NCBI RefSeq assembly: GCF_014836545.1
Contig: NZ_JACSQS010000010.1
Coordinates: 62,001 to 126,000, forward strand
Reading direction: 5' to 3'
Length of the DNA stretch: 64,000 bases
Source of the DNA: Stenotrophomonas lacuserhaii
Lineage (GTDB): Bacteria > Pseudomonadota > Gammaproteobacteria > Xanthomonadales > Xanthomonadaceae
The notes beneath the pieces were generated by a model. It ran no database searches. It saw only the letters and a program-made list of their open reading frames with translations, and was not told the origin of the DNA. The translations under genes were made by a program, and so were the position numbers. This document shows, one piece after another, positions 1-8,801 of the stretch (position 1 is its first letter; the number at the start of each line of letters is the position of its first letter).

Positions 1-1476
1 GAAGGACCTGATGAATGGTCTTTTTGAATCAATCTCCAGGCATTTCTCGACCGCGCCGGCCTCACGAATAACCAGTCCGTACTTCTCGGCGTTCACCCTA
101 GCTCTTAGGAACACGAATGCTGCGTCCTCTTTGAGCCTCAACGTATCGCAAGCGGGGGTTAGGCAGATGAGATACTCAATGTCAGCTCCAGCACCCGGCC
201 TATATGTTACAAGGCTACCTGTCGTTAGGGATGGCCTCCAATGCTCGTCACTTGGAACCTTTGATCGACCATGCGCTTCGCGTTTTAGGGCAACCAATCG
301 CGCGAATTCATGCTCCGACTGCTTTGATTTCTCGATCGATCCAGCAAGGGAGGAAGAAATCAACCAGCGCCGCTCACGGAGCAGCTGCACGTCCCGGTCA
401 ATTCCTCTGAACACCTTATCGTCTTTTACGCCACCTTCAACTATCTCCTTGAGCAAGGAAAAGTCAACAATGCTATCTCCCTTCTTCTGCTCGGTGACCT
501 GAGATTTCTTTGCCTCTAGCCACCCCATCACGGGCCGCTTATCGAGAAATCGATCGGCAACACGCTCCAACCCCAGCGCAGAATCGCACTCAGAAACGAG
601 CAACTCGCGAATCATCTGAGGCACATCCTCTCTGGGATTAGTTATCGTGTAATTCGCAACATAGGCTGGGTCCAACCATGCTCCGAATCTTGTCAGCATA
701 TGATGGGCGCTTTTCCTAATCGCCCCCACTGCAGCCAAAGCGAATGACGGAACTAGACCATCTGCGAAATAACCGAAAGCCCTAATTAACTCGGATGGCA
801 GAAGCGAAACCGGCGTGGATGTTTTGTTCTTCATTACTACGACAGTACTCTCTCCCGCCGCGCAAAAGTCCTGACCTGGCACGTCCGCCAAGGAAATACC
901 ACCACGCAGCATGGCACTCTTCACATCATCAAATATGCCGTGGCTCAGAACCTCACCTGTGTAGATGCAGACAAGCCGCAACCGTCCATTCTCGCCATGA
1001 TCACGACGAGCTATTTCTTCAACCACTTTTATCGTCACGGATGAATCTTGCGGCTGCAGGTACCAGTCGATGATTACCAAGTCCGAAACCATTGATGCAG
1101 AGACAGCTCGCTCGATTTTCTGCGCAACATTACCATCAGCATCATTCGGGAGAACGAAAGCGCATGCAATACCCCTGGACGAAAAATCATCTGAGATGCC
1201 GCGAACATCTAGCCCGTGAGCGCTTAGCTCAACGACTGGCTCGGGAACCTCTAATGTGGCAGCTTCATCACCAAGACCACTATCGGCTGCAATCTCACCA
1301 GACATCTCTGCTCTCGGTGAAGTTACAAGCTCGGGCTCGTTGTCGATGACGACAGCAGTCTTCAAGAATTCTTTGACCGCGAGGTCGACATGAATATCCC
1401 ATTCCGAATGCGCGTCTACGCATCGACCATCCGCATCCTGCTGCTGCGCGCCCTGGAGATCCGTCTTATCCATCAT
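1..1476 (-). CDS. Receiver-like (response-regulator-fold) protein, C-terminus beyond the window
   Basis: I read this frame directly: it starts at an ATGATG pair and stays open for 492 codons to the left edge, with no stop. An AAGGA sits five bases before the first ATG. The start overlaps the end of the upstream kinase gene (ATGATGGATAA), so the two are translationally coupled. The N-terminal ~220 residues look like a receiver domain. There is a hydrophobic strand ending in an acidic patch (AVVIDNEPEL, about 41-50), a strand ending in a likely phospho-acceptor Asp (LVIIDWYL, Asp about 137), a strand ending in Thr (VCIYTGE, about 169-175) and a late Lys (VVVMKNK, about 212-218). About 50 residues are inserted after the first strand. 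The rest (~230-492) is unrecognised and contains a Pro-Ala-Cys-Asp motif near residue 440. The receiver call is inference from strand order; the full length is unknown. Confidence 0.8.
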   Translation of the reverse strand, partial: MMDKTDLQGAQQQDADGRCVDAHSEWDIHVDLAVKEFLKTAVVIDNEPELVTSPRAEMSGEIAADSGLGDEAATLEVPEPVVELSAHGLDVRGISDDFSSRGIACAFVLPNDADGNVAQKIERAVSASMVSDLVIIDWYLQPQDSSVTIKVVEEIARRDHGENGRLRLVCIYTGEVLSHGIFDDVKSAMLRGGISLADVPGQDFCAAGESTVVVMKNKTSTPVSLLPSELIRAFGYFADGLVPSFALAAVGAIRKSAHHMLTRFGAWLDPAYVANYTITNPREDVPQMIRELLVSECDSALGLERVADRFLDKRPVMGWLEAKKSQVTEQKKGDSIVDFSLLKEIVEGGVKDDKVFRGIDRDVQLLRERRWLISSSLAGSIEKSKQSEHEFARLVALKREAHGRSKVPSDEHWRPSLTTGSLVTYRPGAGADIEYLICLTPACDTLRLKEDAAFVFLRARVNAEKYGLVIREAGAVEKCLEIDSKRPFIRSF

Positions 1477-4444
1477 TTGATTCCTTCTCAAATATCCCGA
1501 ACACGGTAGAGTCCCTATCAGAAGAGACGAGAATCAGTTCAAACCCTTCGCGACCAAGAGCTTCCTTGCTGATAGCTAGACCAAGCCCCCTACCGCCGGG
1601 CCGCTGCGTCTCCCCGAGTTCAAAGATGCGATCACGCAGCCTGGCTTCGATAGCTGGCCCATTATTGGACAAAAGAAAGCCCCTGCGGTCAGCGTCCAGT
1701 TTTATGGCCTTCCTCTGAAGCCCACCGACATTTAGCCAATAAATGGCATTGTCTATTATGTTAATGAATGCGCCCACGAGAGCTGACGATCTCGCCTCAA
1801 CTTTGAAAGCCCTAAACTCCATTGAGGCCTCCAGCTCAATTGTCTCTGCCGAAAGCTGATCTTGGAAGACGTTCCGAACAATCTCGATGATCTCGCTACC
1901 CGAAATCGTTACCCTCGAACGATGTAGCCTTCTGCCTAGCGGATCAAGCGCCTTTAAGTACCCGTCAAGGTGCTCGACATGAGTTCTCAAGTTCTTGTAA
2001 ATGGGCTGAAGTGGAGCATTCTTGTCTGCCCAGGGTTTCAGATTCGAAATGGCGCCACGTATGCCTCGAGCGGCACCTTCGAACTCGTGCTGAAGAATAC
2101 CAACCGACATTCCCATTTGAGCAAATTCCGAGTAGAAGCCCAACTGCTCTTCCAGGACCTGATTTCTTGCTTCAATCGCGCCAAGACGATCATCAAGTGT
2201 TTCCTTTGCCTCTATCGCCTCGGTCAGATCAATCATCTGACGCTTCAGGGAGCCAAAGAGGCTCGCTTCCGACTTGACAAGCTCCCTGATATATTCCTGA
2301 GCGCCGGCCCTCAAAGAGTCGAGAAGATGAGGATTTTGGACAGATCGCACCGCAAAATCCCCAGTGGCATTCTCAATCTGAACTCTGAGCTGTGAGAATT
2401 CCTTCTTTAGTGTGTCGGCTACGGCAGCGGTCATTTTCTCGCTAGCATCCGCCGCTTCTTTCCTAAGAATCGCCAACTCTCTAATAACATCTGCCTTGTA
2501 GTCCTCCATATCCCGAAGCGCAAATTCCCGGCGCTCCGCTTCTGGAATGGTCCCCTTAGCGTAGTCTGCCAATGTCTCATCCACGATCGCTTGCAGAGGC
2601 TGGAGGACATCCTCAGCAATCTGGCGGGAGACAGACTGATAAGCAGCCCAATCTTTCGATAGATTTTTTGTTAAGGCAAGTCCTCTGGGCAGCGATACCT
2701 GTACCTTTTGATAAATATCCCTCAGTCGCTGACGCGCCTCCACTTCGAGCTGTCTAAATTTCAGCGCAGCGGGGGCTGGCTCCTTTATGTCGGACAGGTT
2801 ATCTATTCTTTCTCTCAGCACGACCTTAAGTTCGTCTGCCTCTTTCTCAAAATATCCAGCGCTTTGCCTAGAAAAGAAGGAATCAATCTCCTTTTCAAAC
2901 GCGGCCCGTCTTGCAGACGCACGAGCACTTTGCTTCTTGAGAATTTCAGCTTGAGCGACCAACTCCTCCTTAGCTCTCGAGTAATCATCCCCTTGAGGAG
3001 AGGTTGCGCGAAAGAACTCGTACGCGAGCTGCTTGAAGAATCCGACCAGAATGGAACGAAAATCTCGATAGGCGAGATTCTCCCTGAAACCTTCACGGCC
3101 GGCCTTCTCGGTTAACGATGAATTATCCTGGTGGCTTATCTCGATATATCCGAACCCGCGGCGATATGAGAAGAACCAATCCCTGGCTGAATAGGTTCTT
3201 CTCTTCTCAATGTCGAGCCAGTCCACATCAGAATTTCCATACGGCAGAACTCGAATACCGTCCCTGTAAATATATAGACCCCCAACACGTTGTGTTTTTG
3301 AAGTCATTTCTACCCAGTCGGCGGGAGCGAGCCGAGATTCGTTAGCCCGCCCCTGAACATACCCGTATTTCAATCGGAACGGCCCGCACCGTGGGGCACG
3401 GCCCTTCCCATCAATCCAATTGCACACAAAGCTGCGCGACTTACCGTAGATCGAAACCGACCCAACAAATTGACCATCAGAATTAAACTCACCCTCAAAT
3501 AACTGGTCAGTTTTGTTAAAGTCATCGGCACTAAAGAAACTCTTGGGGCCAATACGTTCGGTGACCCCCTCGATGCCGTGATCACGGAACTCCGTTCTAA
3601 TTACCGACTTTTCCAATGCCATCCAGTTAGAGAAGCCAAGCAAATTTCTCTCAAGCTTCGAGGACTCACCATCGCCCGCGCCATCAATGTCATCGTCAAG
3701 CTCCGGAGCAACGGGTATAACTATGAAGGTTGTTCCATAGCCGCTTCCCGATAGAGTGAGTTTCTTATCGGGCGCAAGATCCTGATTTAAGGAATTATCG
3801 ATTAGATCAGGACCTATTAGCCGCATCCGTGCCAGGTCTTTCTTCAAATAGACGAGTGCCTTTGGATCAATCTGGTCAGCAAGAGAGTCCAGATTCGCCT
3901 CAACCCGATCGACAAGCTGAGAGACATCCTTTTGCGTCGGAACCTTGCCCCCGCTAAACTCCTCAATGGGGATATCAATCAAACCAATATCTAGGCCAGG
4001 CTGCTCGAATATTCCCCAGTGGACAAGCGCCACGACCAGATTGTGCAGGCCTTCAGGGCGGGCCGCGCGAGTGAGCAGCAGAGTGATTGGGGCTATGACA
4101 GCAATCGCCAAGCGACCAATGCCTTTTTCCCCCATAATCGATCGCCTTGTTGGATGCCGAGGCCCACGCCACTCCTGATCCGCGCCCTCTACTGCGCTGT
4201 TCGCATTTAGACGTGACTCTGTACCCAGCGTGAGCCAACGATTCTCGACATCAGACCTAGTCATGCCATAGCCGTCATCTCGAATGACAAGCACATGATT
4301 ATTTCTGAAGTAATCAACTTCAACTCGATCAGCGTACGCGTCATGCGCGTTCTTAAAGAGCTCGTGGATTGCATTTGGTATGCCTGCAATCTGTTGGCGG
4401 CCCAGCATATCAACCGCTCTGGCTCTTACCTTGAGCTTTGTCAC
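1466..4444 (-). CDS. Dual-GHKL protein: Hsp90/MORC-type ATPase fused to a histidine-kinase core
   Basis: A 992-residue protein starting at GTG, seven bases after a strong AGGAGGG. Residues 1-260 carry a GHKL ATPase of the Hsp90/MutL/MORC kind: HELFKNAHDA (Glu28, Asn32), IRDDGYGM (54-61) and MGEKGIGRLA (104-113). A long charged, helix-rich stretch (about 480-780) looks like coiled coil. The C-terminus is a second, histidine-kinase-like module: an H-box-like GILQHEFEG (His about 786), N-box INIIDNAIYWL (Asn about 899), SNNGPA (about 926-931) and GGRGLGLAIS (950-959). No signal peptide or membrane segment is visible, so it should be cytosolic. It lies between a DNA methyltransferase and a receiver-like gene that overlaps its end by 11 bases. 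A role as sensor and phosphodonor to the receiver is inference; a nucleic-acid-clamping ATPase is the alternative. Base composition is lower in G+C than the genes from aceE onward. Confidence 0.85.
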   Translation of the reverse strand: MTKLKVRARAVDMLGRQQIAGIPNAIHELFKNAHDAYADRVEVDYFRNNHVLVIRDDGYGMTRSDVENRWLTLGTESRLNANSAVEGADQEWRGPRHPTRRSIMGEKGIGRLAIAVIAPITLLLTRAARPEGLHNLVVALVHWGIFEQPGLDIGLIDIPIEEFSGGKVPTQKDVSQLVDRVEANLDSLADQIDPKALVYLKKDLARMRLIGPDLIDNSLNQDLAPDKKLTLSGSGYGTTFIVIPVAPELDDDIDGAGDGESSKLERNLLGFSNWMALEKSVIRTEFRDHGIEGVTERIGPKSFFSADDFNKTDQLFEGEFNSDGQFVGSVSIYGKSRSFVCNWIDGKGRAPRCGPFRLKYGYVQGRANESRLAPADWVEMTSKTQRVGGLYIYRDGIRVLPYGNSDVDWLDIEKRRTYSARDWFFSYRRGFGYIEISHQDNSSLTEKAGREGFRENLAYRDFRSILVGFFKQLAYEFFRATSPQGDDYSRAKEELVAQAEILKKQSARASARRAAFEKEIDSFFSRQSAGYFEKEADELKVVLRERIDNLSDIKEPAPAALKFRQLEVEARQRLRDIYQKVQVSLPRGLALTKNLSKDWAAYQSVSRQIAEDVLQPLQAIVDETLADYAKGTIPEAERREFALRDMEDYKADVIRELAILRKEAADASEKMTAAVADTLKKEFSQLRVQIENATGDFAVRSVQNPHLLDSLRAGAQEYIRELVKSEASLFGSLKRQMIDLTEAIEAKETLDDRLGAIEARNQVLEEQLGFYSEFAQMGMSVGILQHEFEGAARGIRGAISNLKPWADKNAPLQPIYKNLRTHVEHLDGYLKALDPLGRRLHRSRVTISGSEIIEIVRNVFQDQLSAETIELEASMEFRAFKVEARSSALVGAFINIIDNAIYWLNVGGLQRKAIKLDADRRGFLLSNNGPAIEARLRDRIFELGETQRPGGRGLGLAISKEALGREGFELILVSSDRDSTVFGIFEKESNDG

Positions 4445-4530
4445 AGTCGCCCTCCTATCAGCTCACTGGCTTTTTCAATGCTCCGCGCTTACACCGCAGA
4501 GCAGATCAGAAACGTTTCACCATCACACCT

Positions 4531-5598
4531 TCAACTTTCCGCATCGATGGCTACACTAGAGTTGGACAGCGGCTGGAGCGCCGCCATCATACTAAGTGCG
4601 ATATTGAACATCATCCTTGGAGGGACGGCGTTTCCGATTTGCATCGCAATTTGATTTGCGTTCCCGTGAAAAATATAATCATCAGGAAATGACTGAATCC
4701 GGGCAGCTTCGCGCAATGTTATTGCTCTATTCTGCACCGGGTGCGCAAACCTTCCACGCGTTATATCAGTGCAGCCGGTCGTCAGCGTGGGCGCGACGTC
4801 TGCGAGAGACATTCGCCCATAAGTATCAGAAAAAGCAGAGCTTTTGGCGTTTTTGTGACATGCGAGCCTCAATCGCGCAGGTAGAGAGCTTCTTCCCCCG
4901 CCGTTGAGCGGAATGTGCTTTAGCCTCTCTAGATTGAGGGCAGAGTGCCGTCTTGCGAAATGAAGTGGATCCTCCAAATCTTCGGAACGGCCAATAGGCG
5001 GCACCGGAAGATCGCCAATGACGTCTCCAACCGTCACCTTCGGATGCAGCATTATATTGAGAGCGTCTCGCAGCACTACACCCTTAGTGGCGACCAAAAT
5101 CATGCGCATTCTACGTTGTGGCACACCGGAGTCTGCCGCATTTATGCGCATTGGCTCTCCCACTTGGTAGCCAAACTCGCGATGCAACCACTCGGTGAAT
5201 TCACCAAATATCGAAGTTGATGCTAATCCTGGCACGTTCTCAAGGAAAACAATCCGCGGCTCGTAGCGCGTGATGAACTTTTTTGCTTCATCCAGCAATC
5301 CTGCTCTCTTATCAGCACTAGATTTGGCTCTATTCTGACTACTAAACGGTTGGCAAGGCGCACAAATTACGAGGAGGTCGAGACCCTCTGGGATTAGGTC
5401 AGAGAATTCGTTTGGGTCGACCTTCTTGATGTCCTTCTCAATCAGACGAACGGCGGGGTGATTCGCTCTATAAGTACGACACGCGCCTACCTCGTAGTCC
5501 ACGGCTCCAACCACATTGAAGCCGGCCTGTTTTAGGCCAAGTGAAACTGCACCTGATCCACAGAACAAGTCCAACGCGACGGGCCCATTGTCATACAT
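4531..5598 (-). CDS. DNA (cytosine-5) methyltransferase
   Basis: A 355-residue enzyme that transfers a methyl group from S-adenosylmethionine to carbon 5 of cytosine in DNA. The family motifs occur in order: motif I LDLFCGSGA (9-17), motif IV APCQPFS with catalytic Cys82, motif VI LENVPGL (119-125), motif VIII QRRMRM (161-166), and motif X QIGNAVPPRM near the C-terminus. The short variable stretch of about 100 residues between VIII and IX, the target-recognition region, implies one specific site that cannot be predicted here. It is the first gene of a leftward operon with the dual-GHKL protein 86 bases downstream. No cognate endonuclease is visible; it could be an orphan modification enzyme, part of a restriction system continuing past the left edge, or the self-marking arm of the neighbouring kinase-receiver pair. 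Confidence 0.95.
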   Translation of the reverse strand: MYDNGPVALDLFCGSGAVSLGLKQAGFNVVGAVDYEVGACRTYRANHPAVRLIEKDIKKVDPNEFSDLIPEGLDLLVICAPCQPFSSQNRAKSSADKRAGLLDEAKKFITRYEPRIVFLENVPGLASTSIFGEFTEWLHREFGYQVGEPMRINAADSGVPQRRMRMILVATKGVVLRDALNIMLHPKVTVGDVIGDLPVPPIGRSEDLEDPLHFARRHSALNLERLKHIPLNGGGRSSLPARLRLACHKNAKSSAFSDTYGRMSLADVAPTLTTGCTDITRGRFAHPVQNRAITLREAARIQSFPDDYIFHGNANQIAMQIGNAVPPRMMFNIALSMMAALQPLSNSSVAIDAES

Positions 5599-5618
5599 GT
5601 TTGACTATCCTGACAAAA

Positions 5619-5647
5619 ACTATACAAACGAAACGAGAGCGGAATGG
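5619..5647 (-). promoter_or_regulatory. Possible promoter of the methyltransferase operon
   Basis: On the leftward strand a TATAGT hexamer (5619-5624) sits about 20 bases before the methyltransferase ATG in an A+T-rich stretch. A good -35 match at the usual distance is not obvious, so the call rests on the -10 alone. Confidence 0.3.
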
Positions 5648-5687
5648 GTGATTGGCGCGTTCGGTTGCGCACTTGAAAGGCATTCTT

Positions 5688-5716
5688 TTAAGAACTTCGG
5701 CACGTTGAGTTCTTAA
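5688..5716. promoter_or_regulatory. Nine-base inverted repeat upstream of the methyltransferase operon
   Basis: TTAAGAACT (5688-5696) and AGTTCTTAA (5708-5716) are perfect inverted copies separated by 11 bases, so the half-site centres are 20 bases (about two helical turns) apart on one DNA face. It lies about 90 bases before the operon start. No run of T follows on the leftward strand, so a dimeric operator is more likely than a terminator. The regulator is unknown. Confidence 0.45.
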
Positions 5717-5770
5717 TTTCTGGATCCAGCTCAGAATGGCCCATGCTCGCGCACTCCAATCAAACGAAAC

Positions 5771-5795
5771 CCCCCTCTAACATCTTAGAGGAGGG
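5771..5795 (-). terminator. aceE: Probable terminator after aceE
   Basis: CCTCTAA (5774-5780) and TTAGAGG (5785-5791) form a perfect seven-base stem with a CATC loop. The stem extends by CCC/GGG across a bulged A. Read leftward, the direction of aceE, it is followed by the T-rich GTTTCGTTTG. It separates aceE from the accessory operon. Confidence 0.6.
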
Positions 5796-5864
5796 TCTTC
5801 GCCTTGCCTACGATTGCATACCGCCTCGCCAGATTTCCTGACTGAGCGCAAGTACTTCGCCCCA

Positions 5865-8552
5865 TCAAACCCCAACAGGGTTCGACTTCTCTACATCAAT
5901 CTTGTACTGCTTGATAGCCCGGGCCACATCCTTCCCGGTCATCTTCCCTTCCTTCGCCAGCGCCGCAATAGCCGCATGCGCGATGTAGTACCTATCTACC
6001 TCGAAGAAACGACGCAGGTTCGCACGCGTATCCGAACGGCCGAAGCCATCCGTACCCAGCACGGTGTAGTGCCCCGGGATGAACGCACGGATCTGATCCG
6101 CATACGCCCGCACATAGTCGGTCGCTGCAATCACAGGACCCTGGCGGCCTTCCAGCAGCTCGGTCACGTACGCCTTGCGCTGTTCGCCTTCCGGGTGCAT
6201 GCGGTTGTAACGCTCGGCATCGAAACCATCGCGACGCAGTTCGTTGAAGCTCGGGCAGCTCCAGATATCGGCGGTTACGCCGAAGTCCTTGTCCAGCAGC
6301 TCGGCCGCGGCAATCGCTTCGCGCAGGATCGTGCCCGAACCCAGCAGCTGCACGCGCAGCTCGTTCTTCTTCGGCTTGCCGGCGTCGGTCAGCAGGTACA
6401 TGCCCTTGACGATGCCTTCGGCCGCGCCTTCCGGCATTTCCGGGTGGGTGTAGTTTTCGTTCATCAGGGTGATGTAGTAGTACTCATCCACCTGGTCTTC
6501 CATCATCGCCTTGGTGCCGTGCTGCAGGATCACCGTCACTTCGAAACCGAAGGTCGGGTCATAGCTGCGCACGTTCGGGATGCCACCAGCGGCCAGATGG
6601 CTGTGGCCATCTTCGTGCTGCAGGCCCTCACCGTTCAGCGTGGTGCGGCCAGCGGTGCCACCCAGCAGGAAGCCGCGGGTACGCATGTCGGCGGCCTGCC
6701 AGGCAATGTCGCCCACGCGCTGGAAGCCGAACATCGAGTAATAGATGTAGAACGGCAGCATCGGCACGTTGGAAACCGAATAGCTGGTACCGGCGGCCAT
6801 CCACGATGCGATCGCACCCGGCTCGCTGATGCCCTGCTGCAGCACCTGGCCGCTCTGGTCTTCGCGGTAGAACATCAGCTGGTCCGCATCCACCGGCTTG
6901 TACTTCTGGCCGAACGGGGCGTAGATGCCGATCTGCCGGAACAGGCCTTCCATGCCGAACGTACGCGCTTCGTCGGCCACGATCGGCACGATGTGCGGGC
7001 CCAGTTCCTTGTCACGCAGGGTGATGTTCAGGCTCTGCACGAAGGCCATCGTGGTGGAGTACGAACGTTCGCCACTGCTCTTCAGCAGGCGCTCGTAGGT
7101 TTCCAGCTTCGGTGCGTTGAAGCTCTTGCTGGCCTTGCGGCGACGCTGCGGCAGGTAACCACCCAGCGCGGCGCGACGTTCCTGCAGGTACTTCACTTCC
7201 GGCGAATCCGGGCCGGGGTGGTAGAACGGCACCTGGCCGTCCTTCAGCTGCTCGTCGGTCACCGGAATGTTGAAACGGTCGCGGAAGTGGCGCACCGCTT
7301 CGTCGTCCAGCTTCTTGGTCTGGTGGGTCGGGTTCAGTGCCTCGCCGGCGCTGCCCATGCCGTAGCCCTTCACCGTCTTGGCCAGGATCACCGTCGGCAT
7401 GCCCTTGGTGTTCACGGCCTGGTGGTAGGCGGCGAACACCTTGTGCGGGTCGTGGCCACCACGGTTCAGGCGCCAGATGTCGTCGTCGGAAAGGCCCGAA
7501 ACCATCGCAGCGGTTTCCGGGTACTTGCCGAAGAAATGCTCGCGGGTATACGCGCCGCCGAAGGCCTTGCAGTTCTGGTATTCGCCGTCGACGGTTTCCA
7601 TCATCAGCTTCTTCAGGACGCCATCGGTGTCCTTGGCCAGCAGGGCATCCCAGTAACCGCCCCACAGCAGCTTGATCACGTTCCAGCCGCCGCCACGGAA
7701 CACGCCTTCCAGTTCCTGGATGATCTTGCCGTTGCCGCGCACCGGGCCATCAAGGCGCTGCAGGTTGCAGTTCACCACGAAGATCAGGTTGTCCAGGCCT
7801 TCGCGGCCGGCCAGTGCGATGGCGCCCAGGGTTTCCGGCTCGTCGCTCTCGCCATCGCCGATGAAGCACCACACCTTGCGGTCGGACTTTTCGATCAGGC
7901 CACGGTTCTCCAGGTAACGCAGGAACTGCGCCTGGTAGATCGCGGCGAGCGGGCCCAGGCCCATCGACACGGTCGGGGTCTGCCAGTAATCCGGCATCAG
8001 CCACGGGTGCGGGTAGCTGGAAAGGCCACCGCCGTCGACTTCCATGCGGAACTTGTCCAGCTGCGCTTCGTCGATGCGGCCTTCCAGGTAGGAACGCGCA
8101 TAGATGCCCGGGGCGCTGTGGCCCTGGATGAACAACAGGTCGCCCGGATGGTTGTCGCTCGGGGCGCGCCAGAAGTGGTTGAAGCCGACGTCATACAGCG
8201 TGGCGCCCGATGCGAAGCTGGCGATGTGGCCGCCCAGGTCGCCCGGCTTGCGGTTGGCGCGCACCACGGTGGCCATCGCATTCCAGCGGATGATCGAACG
8301 GATGCGCCATTCCAGGTCGGCGTCGCCGGGGCTCTTGGCCTCCAGGTTCGGCGCGATGGTGTTCACGTATTCGGTGGTGGGAGAGAACGGCAGGTACGCA
8401 CCCGAACGACGGGTCAGCTCCACCATGCCTTCCAACAGTTGATGCGCGCGCTCGGGGCCCTCGACATCAATCACGGCCTTCAACGACTCGATCCACTCCT
8501 GGCTTTCCACCGGGTTCGGGTCGTTGTTCAGCAGCTCGTTCAACCAGTTCAT
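5865..8552 (-). CDS. aceE: Pyruvate dehydrogenase E1 component, homodimeric type
   Basis: Thiamine-diphosphate-dependent decarboxylating subunit of the pyruvate dehydrogenase complex, feeding acetyl groups to the lipoyl E2. The protein is 895 residues, close to the usual ~890. The thiamine-diphosphate motif starts at GDGESDEPETL (232-242) and ends about 30 residues later in VVNCN. FRMEVDGGGLSSYPH and GYWDALLAKDTDG are typical of the AceE family. I chose the ATG at 8552 (MNWLNELLNNDPNP) because GGGAG sits six bases before it; the frame could extend eight codons further upstream to 8576, but that start has no such site. The aceF/lpd genes are not adjacent here. The gene is read in the same direction as the accessory operon below it but is separated by a hairpin. 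Confidence 0.97.
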   Translation of the reverse strand: MNWLNELLNNDPNPVESQEWIESLKAVIDVEGPERAHQLLEGMVELTRRSGAYLPFSPTTEYVNTIAPNLEAKSPGDADLEWRIRSIIRWNAMATVVRANRKPGDLGGHIASFASGATLYDVGFNHFWRAPSDNHPGDLLFIQGHSAPGIYARSYLEGRIDEAQLDKFRMEVDGGGLSSYPHPWLMPDYWQTPTVSMGLGPLAAIYQAQFLRYLENRGLIEKSDRKVWCFIGDGESDEPETLGAIALAGREGLDNLIFVVNCNLQRLDGPVRGNGKIIQELEGVFRGGGWNVIKLLWGGYWDALLAKDTDGVLKKLMMETVDGEYQNCKAFGGAYTREHFFGKYPETAAMVSGLSDDDIWRLNRGGHDPHKVFAAYHQAVNTKGMPTVILAKTVKGYGMGSAGEALNPTHQTKKLDDEAVRHFRDRFNIPVTDEQLKDGQVPFYHPGPDSPEVKYLQERRAALGGYLPQRRRKASKSFNAPKLETYERLLKSSGERSYSTTMAFVQSLNITLRDKELGPHIVPIVADEARTFGMEGLFRQIGIYAPFGQKYKPVDADQLMFYREDQSGQVLQQGISEPGAIASWMAAGTSYSVSNVPMLPFYIYYSMFGFQRVGDIAWQAADMRTRGFLLGGTAGRTTLNGEGLQHEDGHSHLAAGGIPNVRSYDPTFGFEVTVILQHGTKAMMEDQVDEYYYITLMNENYTHPEMPEGAAEGIVKGMYLLTDAGKPKKNELRVQLLGSGTILREAIAAAELLDKDFGVTADIWSCPSFNELRRDGFDAERYNRMHPEGEQRKAYVTELLEGRQGPVIAATDYVRAYADQIRAFIPGHYTVLGTDGFGRSDTRANLRRFFEVDRYYIAHAAIAALAKEGKMTGKDVARAIKQYKIDVEKSNPVGV

Positions 8553-8801
8553 TAGCGCTCCCATTACCGCACGCACGCGCGCGACTGTTATTGATTTCTA
8601 GACCGCAAAGTGTAGCGCACCAGTGGCTTCCATCACTTGGCTACGCCTGCGTATGGTCGTAAATGGCCTGTGTCCCTGCGGACTGTCCGAAGTTGTCCCG
8701 GCCAATGTTTCCAAGGTGTTACGCGCGCGGCGGAACCTGTTCCTTGCCCGGCCGGCCCCGGCCATGCCATTGATCCGGGACGGAAAACCAAGGATCACGC
8801 C

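Noticed and set aside
11..502. A 163-codon rightward frame at the left edge
   Set aside because: It lies antisense to the continuous leftward receiver-like gene, which has a coupled start and domain-like strands.
5814..8555. A 913-codon rightward frame opposite aceE
   Set aside because: It is the antisense shadow of aceE: low-complexity His/Arg/Val-rich protein without family motifs, while the leftward frame is a full AceE.
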